Source of the DNA: Brachionus rotundiformis
Lineage: Eukaryota; Rotifera; Eurotatoria; Ploima; Brachionidae
DNA length: 64,000 bases
Assembly: GCA_016802295.1 (NCBI GenBank)
Contig: JAESIW010000122.1
Location: forward strand, 770,638-834,637
Direction of reading: 5' to 3'
Shown here one piece after another: positions 56,291 through 64,000 of this stretch. The notes beneath the pieces were generated by a model, which had not been told where the DNA came from, searched no databases, and was given only the letters and a program-made list of their open reading frames with translations. Each line of letters begins with the position of its first letter. The first letter of the stretch is position 1. Position numbers and translations under genes: made by a program.

Positions 56291-57120
56291 GCGACGCAGG
56301 AGATCAGAGTCGCTATCGAATTACCTGCCAATCGGTACTCCCAGTTGATCACGCTTTGGGCTAGCAACTTAATCGCTTAACGCAAGCAAAATTTGTTATG
56401 AAAACGAGAGATGTAGAATAGGATAATAAGAGACTACGAAGTGTTCTTTTCTGGTGTCGAGGAGTCAGAGGAGGAATTCGGTAGCGTTGCAGTTGCAGAG
56501 CGACGGCGCCACGTAGGAGCATTGACAGCATGGGAAGCAAAGAATGTGCGCATTATCTGGCTCTAATTTGGCTCGCCGAATGTTGCAACAACTATAGGAA
56601 GTTTCTACGCACAGAGCAGAGGCAACAAAAGAGCAAAAGGAGAACTTTTATGGACAGCTGCGAGTCTAGACGTGGAGCAACTAAGTCATGGCCTTAAGAA
56701 AGACGAGTTCCAGATAGAGCTTAAAATAAATTCAGTAATGTGATCGACGAGGGAGAAGATCTCGAGCAAGCTGGTCTCGTTTCAGGTCGGTCGTAACTGA
56801 AGAAGGTCAAAAATAATGAAAAGAAGCTTCTCAATTAATGGATGAACGATAAAGCTCTGAAACCTATCATGAAAAAAGCCGAAGCATTGAGGAAGGTAAG
56901 AAGTGCCGTAAGAAGAAGGCAAAAGGAAGACATTATAAACCGGTACAACGAACTCAACAAGCTTTGCACAAGACTGGTCAGGAAAGCTAAGAAGGAGTAC
57001 TAGCAAAAGAAGGACAAGGCGTTGGAGACACATGCCGCCGCTAAAAACGCAAGGGGTGTGTACAAGACGATCAGCGAAAAAGATGAACCGATTCCGGAAC
57101 CGTATGAAAACAAATTTGCT
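56290..57120 (+). mobile_element. GC-richer LINE fragment, linker region before reverse transcriptase
   Basis: Plus-strand frames with a few stops give WMNDKALKPIMKKAEALRKV, then NELNKLCTRLVRKAKKEY and KNARGVYKTISEKDEP. This is the basic, helical linker found between endonuclease and reverse transcriptase in RTE/jockey-type elements. No reverse transcriptase follows. Base composition is close to balanced, unlike everything around it, so it comes from a different family or is a recent arrival. Confidence 0.6.
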
Positions 57121-58640
57121 ATCAGAGCTCTGAAGACACGTGAAGAATCAAATATCTTTCATCCATCCTCTCCATCTTTTACCGACGGTTATATAAATTA
57201 AAGCCATTTGTAAAAGTCTACTTACATGAAAACACAAAAATCCAATTTCCTTAACTCATGATAATAACTCTCCGAACTCAACTTGATTGACTCCTGGATT
57301 AACATTATAATTATTTAAGTTATTTTAAAACACTTCCATATGATTAAAATCAAAACCGAACTGAATAATTTTAACAACGTACGGACAAAGATAATTTTTA
57401 AGGATTTTTTCGTACGAGTATTGATTTAAATTAGTTTTAAATAACTAAAAATAGAGGATAATTATTTTAAAATTAATTAACTTTTACCAAAAATTTTGAG
57501 CGAGCTTTCAAGCTAATAGCCGCTCATATGTTTATCTTAATTGAGCTTTTTGAGCTGATAATGCTTTAAGGCCTTCAATCTCTTAGTCTCATGTGAAAAA
57601 GAGGACTTTGATTTATTTTGATTTTAGTTTCATCTGCAAAGATGAATTTTCTCAATGAATAATTCTTGTATTTCTTTGTAAAATCATATCGTTTATTTAT
57701 TTGGTTTTGAATCAGTGAAGGTCTCTTTCTTAATCGTGTCTAGTAATAGTTTATTTCTTGATATTTAGAATAATTTTTATAATTTGGTTAAAATTGTTTT
57801 ACCTTTTCTGTATAAGGCTACAGTTGATTGACTTATTTTGACATTGAAAAGTTTATAACCTCCAATGGAAAAGTCTCTAGCAGTTACTAACCCATTAGTC
57901 TTCTCTTTCCTTTTCAGGAAGACAAAAAAAAAAAATTTATAAAATTGCAAAAGAAAAATTAACTTTTAAAAAATTCATTATTACTGGAGTCAGTTTTTGA
58001 TTTTTTCTTTGAATTTTAAAATAAATTTGATACCAATTGTTTGTGCGCTTTTTAAAACGATGCTTTCTAATTTTAGTTCCCTTTAATTTATGATTAAGTT
58101 AAATTATTTATCAACATTAATAATTACTACATTTTGAGTTTGAATGAATGCTTCATCGTATATAGTTCGAAGATTTTCTTGATATGTTTTTAATTCTATT
58201 CCTCTCTTGATCATTTCATCAGTAATTAATGGTACCAAAAAAGAAAATTTTATGTTCAATGTTTCGAAATTATTGTTTTCAAATAATTAGGAACCATTGG
58301 TCATGTACCATTATGTGACATTGATGATTATGTAAAGATTGATGAGGTTGGTTCACTTAATTTTTTCGTTCTAACTAACTCATAAAATCTTTCAAAGGAT
58401 GATTAATAGGAAATTAAAAATAAACAATAATTTTTTAATTTTCTTTTAAATAAACGGGTCGAGAACTGAGTTCGGAATGTTGAATGGAACTTGAACGGGT
58501 GGAAAACGGTGTTTAAACTCAGTTTATATGGACTAATGGGGTCATTTTTAGCCCCCTTAAATTTTTAAAGATGAACTAATGCAAGATTTGTGTGGTTAAA
58601 AAAAGAAATTATTTTTGAATTTATTTTTATTGGTTATTAA
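57121..58640. other. Transposon-derived region, mostly undecipherable
   Basis: Holds a decayed DDE transposase piece (listed separately) and a minus-strand open stretch near 58130-58250 (GIELKTYQENLRTIYDEAFI) that may belong to the same element. The rest is AT-rich without recognisable coding. Confidence 0.4.
57500..57900 (-). pseudogene. Decayed DDE (Tc1/mariner-like) transposase fragment
   Basis: Minus-strand frames read KKYKNYSLRKFIFADETKIK with preceding RPSLIQNQINKR; the FADET block looks like the first catalytic Asp region of a Tc1/mariner-type transposase. Interrupted by stops. Assignment rests on one motif. Confidence 0.45.
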
Positions 58641-58814
58641 TTAGATGTCGTTCGGATTCTTTTGAGTAAAGGAAAAAATTAAATTTTTTTGGATAAAAAA
58701 TAAAGCTCTGATATTGTTGTTTTTTAACAATATTTTTTGATGATCTTTTATAAATGTTGATTGTAATAAAATGTAAATAAAAAATAAAAGAAGAATACGC
58801 TCAATTTTTAGCAA

Positions 58815-59059
58815 ATGCCTGAGTTGGAACTGCACGAGTTTGAAAAAGATCTCATCCAACACTTTGACCACGACTATCTGGAACCCAAAAATTTTTCATA
58901 ATCCGCATTCTGATTTCTAAAACCGTCGATTTAGTGTGCACTGAGCGCATACAGGAATTGTGGAAGTACTACAATATAGATCTTAAATTCAACCTATCCA
59001 ATGACGAGTCCATGGAGTTCAAAAGGGATCCCACCAAATACTTGTACTGTATTGTTTAA
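58815..59059 (+). pseudogene. Coding remnant of unknown gene
   Basis: A plus-strand stretch with near-normal coding composition: MPELELHEFEKDLIQHFDHD then YLEPKNFS and a stop, followed in another frame by DLVCTERIQELWKYYNIDLK and ending YLYCIV and a stop. Reads like one exon broken by a frameshift, or two exons with a missed intron. Not recognised. Confidence 0.4.
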
Positions 59060-59523
59060 GTTTTTAAATTTAATACAACAATGCAATTTAAAAATAATTT
59101 TCATTTAGTAATTTATTCAAAAATTTATTAAATAAAATATATTGACAAAATACAATTCAAAAAATTTTTATTTTATATTTATTAAAAGATGGCGCTTTTC
59201 ATTTATATGTTGAAACCACTAACCAGATGTTTTTTCCTGTTTGTGAGCAAAAAGGATTGAAGAAAAATCCTCCCCTCCAAGTTTAGCAAAGCATTTTCTA
59301 ATAAAATGCTTAAAAATAAAACTTAAATAAAACCCTAATAAATATGATATTTAAATACTTTAAATAAAAAATATTGAGTAAAATACTTTGTCAAAAGCTT
59401 TGAATTTTCATCTAGCTGATTTTATAATAACTAAGCTTGTTAATATATTATATCTTAATTCAATTTTAAGCCTAGATAAAAAATATTAAATCTGATCATT
59501 TCATAAAAATAAAATGGAGAATA
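59060..59523. other. AT-rich spacer left of the mariner element
   Basis: No gene seen. Ends with the left TA target-site duplication at 59522-59523. Confidence 0.5.
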
Positions 59524-60227
59524 ACGGGTGCCGAATAATGCTTGTCCGAAACTTCGATTAGAAAAAAATAGATGATTAGATAATGATAATATTATGAAAA
59601 TTTACAGTTTGATACAAAATTTTGTCTTTTTTTCGAAAATAATAATGGTTTTTTAAATTTTTTATTTTTTCGCATGCTCAATGCTGAGGTGTGACACATA
59701 GCCTGACCCAAAATTGTCCTCTGTGATCAAGATAATTCGAATACAAGTATAATATATCAATTTGTAGAGAATTTTATCTTGATTAAAATGAGATATTGTT
59801 TGTTTTAATCGGATGGTTTTTGAAGGAGTTATAGTAAAAAAACAGCAAAATCTTAAGATTTTATGAAAAAGTGAAAATTCAGTAAAATGATCTTTTTTTT
59901 CAAATATCTTTCGACCAGAATTAGATATTGCCCTGAAATTTTACACACAAATTAAATAGAGAATCAGCTATTGAATGAATAGCTAATTAATATTTTTTTT
60001 TGATTTAAAGCACTTTTATAAGAGTTTTTTTACATTAAAGGTATGGTCCCTTTCTTTGATAAATATTTCAAAGATTTTAATATAAAGCCGCTAAATAAAG
60101 TATATTATTTAAAAGCTAAGATCCTAAGCTACAAAATAATATATAATTCTTAATAGTTGTACAAGGATTTGATGAAAAATAATTGAATTAAAATTAATAA
60201 AAATTTTATTTTTTTTTAAATTTTGTT
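59524..60227 (+). repeat. Left terminal inverted repeat (704 bp)
   Basis: Reverse complement of 61538-62241 with about six substitutions and no net indel. Its inner end covers the transposase stop codon and last few codons. Confidence 0.95.
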
Positions 60228-61465
60228 GTTATTTTTTTTATGACAATAAGCTTCTTTGGCTTCTTCAACATCTCTTATCCTTTTTGTAAAACTATTAACT
60301 GCATTTCTAATCTGTTCAACTGGCACCCGCTCGACTCCTCTTTTAATTTCTTCAATGAAATCCTCCCTTTTGGCAAACTTGTTTGTCCTCATATTTGTCA
60401 CACAGGCATTCCAAAAAAAATAATCACACGGGTTCAAATCGGGTGAATTGGGAGGCCAATTGGTACTTCTTATAAATTTGAAAAGATTATTTTCACACCA
60501 TCTTTGTGTCGTCTTAGCGGTGTGCGGTTTTGCGCCATCTTGTTGATATACCCATTTATTTGTGCCGAAAATTCTTTGACCTTCTCGTTTCGCAAAAGGC
60601 AAAATTCTGCGCTGGTAAAATGTAGAGTTAATTGTTTCATCTTAAATCATTAATAAAAATTTGGGTTTATAAAATTTGTTTTAAAAAACTTTTGTCTAAA
60701 AAATATGGCTTCGTTGGTCCTTTTTCTGTTAAGCCTATCCAAACCATTACAGATAGTGGAAACTTAGAAACACCATATAAACCTTATTTAATTTAAGATT
60801 TTTAAGATTTTTTAAAATTTAAATTTTTAAGAAAATTAAGTAAACCTCCTTTTAAATCAGCTTCCTCTCGTGAAATGGCGTAAACTCTCTGATTTTGTTT
60901 ATTCAAGCCCCCGTCAACAGCGAACAATTTCTCATCCGAAAACATTATCGGTAAATTTTTGAACTTATTGTTCTTATTTTTTCGCCAAAATTGAGAAAAG
61001 CGCAATCTTTTGACTACATGAGCTTCTTTCATCAAAGGAATTTTTCTCTTTTTATAGGCCTTAATTTAATCATTTAAAGCAAAATTTAAAAAAATCTTTA
61101 AATTTTACTATAAGGTTAAGTTCTTTAAATATGTTCACCACAGATCCTTTTGAAATATTCAATTTGGCCGCAATTTGTCTGCCAGAATGATTATTGGTTA
61201 ATCGTTTAACTTTACGTTTATTAATTTGTGTGACTGCTGACCGAGGTCTACCCGATGATTTTTTTGAAGCAGTTTTGCCATTGTCTTTAAAATCTCTAAT
61301 CCAACGAGAGACTGATCTTTGAGAAACTTTTCCGCAAAGCATTTGAAAAATTCCAGTGTTGGATATTCCATTTTGATGGTGTTGAATAACCAATTCACGT
61401 AAGGCTTGTTGCTTGGGACGTCCCATATTAATTATTTTAGATTTTAGATTTGAAAATTTATCCAA
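60216..61465 (-). CDS. Mariner-like transposase, four exons, apparently intact
   Basis: Exons 61109-61465, 60846-61059, 60690-60782 and 60216-60640, introns of 49, 63 and 49 bp with GT-AG borders, give 362 residues without stops. Residues 15-120 form two helix-turn-helix motifs separated by the AT-hook-like GRPR (72-75), for binding the terminal repeats. The catalytic domain has Asp161 (IMFSDEK), Asp256 (YQQDGAKPHTA) and Asp289 (WPPNSPDLNPCDYFFW); the last two are 32 residues apart by my count, unlike the DD34D of classic mariner. MVWIGLTEKGP lies between. The ATG at 61424 (MGRPKQQ) is an alternative start. Without splicing the ORF would look broken. Confidence 0.88.
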
Positions 61466-61537
61466 ATATGATCAAAAAAAATTAATTAAATTTTAGGATT
61501 TATGAAATAAGTCTTAAATAAGAATTTTTAAAAGCAA

Positions 61538-62241
61538 AACAAAATTTAAAAAAAAATAAAATTTTTATTAATTTTAATTCAATTATTTTTCATCAAATCC
61601 TTGTACAACTATTAAGAATTATATATTATTTTGTAGCTTAGGATCTTAGCTTTTAAATAATATACTTTATTTAGCGGCTTTATATTAAAATCTTTGAAAT
61701 ATTTATCAAAGAAAGGGACCATACCTTTAATGTAAAAAAACTCTTATAAAAGTGCTTTAAATCAAAAAAAAATATTAATTAGCTATTCATTCAATAGCTG
61801 ATTCTCTATTTAATTTGTGTGTAAAATTTCAGGGCAATATCTAATTCTGGTCGAAAGATATTTGAAAAAAAAGATCATTTTACTGAATTTTCACTTTTTC
61901 ATAAAATCTTAAGATTTTGCTGTTTTTTTAACATAACTCCTTCAAAAACCATCCGATCAAAACAAACAATAGCTCATTTTAATCAAGATAAAATTCTCTA
62001 CAAATTGATATATTATACTTGTATTCGAATTATCTTGATCACAGAGGACAATTTTGGGTCAGGCTATGTGTCACACCTCAGCATTGAGCATGCGAAAAAA
62101 TAAAAAATTTAAAAAACAATTATTATTTTCGAAAAAAAGACAAAATTTTGTATCAAACTGTAAATTTTCATAATATTATCATTATCTAATCATCTATTTT
62201 TTTCTAATCGAAGTTTCGGACAAGCATTATTGGGCACCCGT
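61538..62241 (-). repeat. Right terminal inverted repeat (704 bp)
   Basis: Mirror copy of 59524-60227; lies about 70 bp upstream of the transposase start, so it must contain or adjoin the element's promoter. Confidence 0.95.
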
Positions 62242-62243
62242 TA

Positions 62244-62423
62244 GAAAAAATAAAAAAATGGATTCAAGGCCATAAACTGAGTATAGTCGGTTTACACTCT
62301 GATTCTGTAGCCAGTATTGTACTAAATTTGAGTAGTCAAGGTTTGAATGAAGAGGAATTAATGACAAAAGCATACGAAACCATTCTTCAAAGTGCCACAA
62401 ACAAAACAAAACTATTTAAATAA
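62244..62423 (+). pseudogene. Possible terminal exon of a gene interrupted by the mariner
   Basis: Sixty codons stay open from the TA target site to a stop: WIQGHKLSIVGLHSDSVASI then LNLSSQGLNEEELMTKAYET. Coding-like composition, but no start codon and no recognised family. Could be a real last exon whose upstream exons lie to the left of the transposon. Confidence 0.4.
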
Positions 62424-63114
62424 CAAAACTATTTAAATATTCAAAAACATTTTTGTCTAAAAGAAATGTTGTGTTATAATTAATCTAAATCTAGAATTAA
62501 ATTTTAACTTTGTTGAAGTTTGCTTGCTACAATCGTTTGATACTCAACATCAATTTGTCACAAAATTGAGCCAATTCTACATTCTACATTATAGTAAAAT
62601 CTTATAAAAATATGCATGTGGTTCTAATGGTTTAATGCAAGTAACAAAAAAATTAAATAAAATTTTTTTTTCTTATATTTTAAATAAAGAAAATTTTTTT
62701 TAAGTAAAAAAATAAAAAAAGTTAATTTTAAATTATGAATATGAAGATAAACAAGTTTTTTAGATTAGACTTGACGCTTTGGCGCTTTTGTGTGAATATC
62801 CAAATACAACTGAGCCTTTCAAGAAGTTGAATTTGAACTGGTCAAAATTTCTCTATTTCAACTCAAACTTTCAGTCGGCTTCTTATTTAATATTTATTTT
62901 TTAATTTTATTTTTTTTAATATTTTTTTATTTTATTTGTAATTGTATTGTCAAGCAAGGACTTGGCAAATTGATTTTTATGAAATTAAATAAAATATTTA
63001 CGAGTGTTTAGTTTTATTTTCTATTTTTCAAGGAGTAGTTAAAAGCTCTTAGAATTTTTAAAATTAAATTTTTTAAAAAAATTTTTAAATAAGAAATAAA
63101 TTGAATTTCCTAAA
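62424..63114. other. Intergenic, AT-rich
   Basis: Spacer before the last gene of the window; no feature recognised. Confidence 0.5.
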
Positions 63115-63815
63115 ATGAATTCGTCTCTTATCAATAGCTTAGACAATATGGCTTCTAAAGGAGAGGATCTTAATAAATTTATTAATGATTCCTTCAATCA
63201 ATTTCTTCAATTTTATAATAATAAGGTAATAAATTACTTAATGTTTAAATAATTTTCTAAAAAATAAATTTAAAGGAATACTTTTCAATAAAAAAATTCA
63301 AGTCGCCTAATCAAGCCAATGGACTAAATTTTGCAACAATCTTTGTAAGAGATAAAATAAAGAACATTTTTGAAGAATTTTCAAACTTATCCGAAAAAAT
63401 GGATCTTGCAATACTTGGTGCCAAAGAAAAATTTTTGAGAGGAACTTCATTATTAATTCCTCCAAAGCTTGAGCAAAATATAGACAATATCACCGATAAA
63501 TTTTATTCTTATTCTGATATTGATTCTATTCGAGAAAAAGCAGTAAAATCAATTGGTAATTTTGATTTTTATACTTTAAAAATAAAAAAATTACATTTTT
63601 GACTTTTTTTTACATAGATAATTCCGGAGCAAAAGAAGAGGAGAAGGATCTTGAGAAGTTTGGATGCTTATATTCAAATATATTTTTAAAAAATAAGGTA
63701 AATGGCTTTAATTCTTCTAAATTAGTTTATTTTTTTTTAATTAAAGAATCACTACAACTTTTCAATCACGGTCCATGAAAAAAAATGTTTTTATGACACG
63801 TCTGACAATCACTAA
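63115..63815 (+). CDS. Uncharacterised four-exon protein
   Basis: Exons 63115-63225, 63276-63555, 63618-63697 and 63747-63815, introns 50, 62 and 49 bp, giving 179 residues in this model. Hydrophilic, with KGEDLNKFINDSFNQFL near the start, FATIFVRDKIKNIFEEF in exon 2 and KEEEKDLEKFGCLYSNIFLK in exon 3. Exons 1 and 3 have a parallel layout (an ED/EKDL-x-KF motif and an ending in NK just before the intron), hinting at internal duplication. No signal peptide or known domain. Another frame of exon 4 stays open for about 58 codons to 63929, so the last splice is uncertain. Confidence 0.6.
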
Positions 63816-64000
63816 TAAAAATAATGAAATCTTTGAAAGTTTTGCAGGAATTGACAAAGAAATTAAATTATCAAAGAAAAAGATGTTGAATTTTTGTCTA
63901 AAACAAAACTTCCCATGCCAAATAGCTTAAACAAAGACAGTAAAATTTAAAATTCTTAAATTTTATATTCTAATAAGAGTAAATTAATTTAAAGAAATTC
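63816..64000. other. Window end, AT-rich
   Basis: Follows the last exon; either 3' untranslated sequence or, if the alternative frame is used, coding to about 63929. Confidence 0.4.

Larger units (their letters stand above)
59524..62241 (-). mobile_element. Complete mariner-like DNA transposon with 704-bp terminal inverted repeats
   Basis: Element of 2718 bp bounded by ACGGGTGCC and its reverse complement, flanked on both sides by TA (59522-59523 and 62242-62243), the target-site duplication of the Tc1/mariner superfamily. The terminal repeats are 59524-60227 and 61538-62241, equal in length; I counted about six mismatches. The interior encodes an uninterrupted four-exon transposase. All parts needed for mobility appear present and young. 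Confidence 0.93.

Overview
The window is animal nuclear DNA: very AT-rich, gene-dense, with GT-AG introns that are almost all 45-70 bp long and protein genes of clearly metazoan type (CatSper3, a paired-class homeobox gene, neuroendocrine 7B2, the Polycomb protein Scm, UNC-45, CNTD1). The compact AT-rich genes, tiny introns, probable spliced-leader acceptors and mix of transposons suggest a small-genome spiralian; a monogonont rotifer such as Brachionus is my best guess. That is inference, not something the sequence proves. Exon models were built by hand by joining open frames at GT-AG borders so that the frame and known family sequence continue, and each model was checked for length divisible by three.

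Layout, 0-7.5 kb: PP4 catalytic subunit (cut by the left edge), a small secreted cysteine-rich protein, CatSper3, a Prop1/UNC-42-like homeobox gene and a sphingolipid delta-4 desaturase (DES1). 7.5-14.7 kb: a decayed LINE, then a second almost identical desaturase copy, then gene-poor DNA with an assembly gap whose two edges repeat each other. 14.8-34 kb, dense conserved genes: TRMT61A, CNTD1, UNC-45, NMD3, a small EF-hand-like secreted protein, TMEM161, RPL39, TXNDC9, the SPCA Ca2+/Mn2+ pump (10 exons) and KRR1. 34-49 kb: an intact but catalytically altered Tc1-type transposase ORF (domestication candidate), a 1272-residue single-exon membrane protein with Tie-type EGF modules, NDUFB5, PPIL6, Scm, 7B2 and a tight two-gene unit ending in GEMIN7.

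49.5-62.3 kb is a transposon graveyard: a Gypsy element split by a second Gypsy in the opposite direction, two LINE fragments, a decayed DDE transposase, and then a young complete mariner-like element of 2718 bp with 704-bp terminal inverted repeats, TA target-site duplications and an intact transposase in four exons. The last 0.9 kb holds a four-exon gene that I do not recognise.

Most genes are unrelated housekeeping or cell-type genes lying side by side. Functional themes shared by more than one gene are ribosome biogenesis (NMD3, KRR1, RPL39), germline and sperm (CatSper3, CNTD1) and chaperone or folding factors (UNC-45, TXNDC9, PPIL6, 7B2). Nothing bacterial, no CRISPR array and no tRNA or rRNA gene was recognised.
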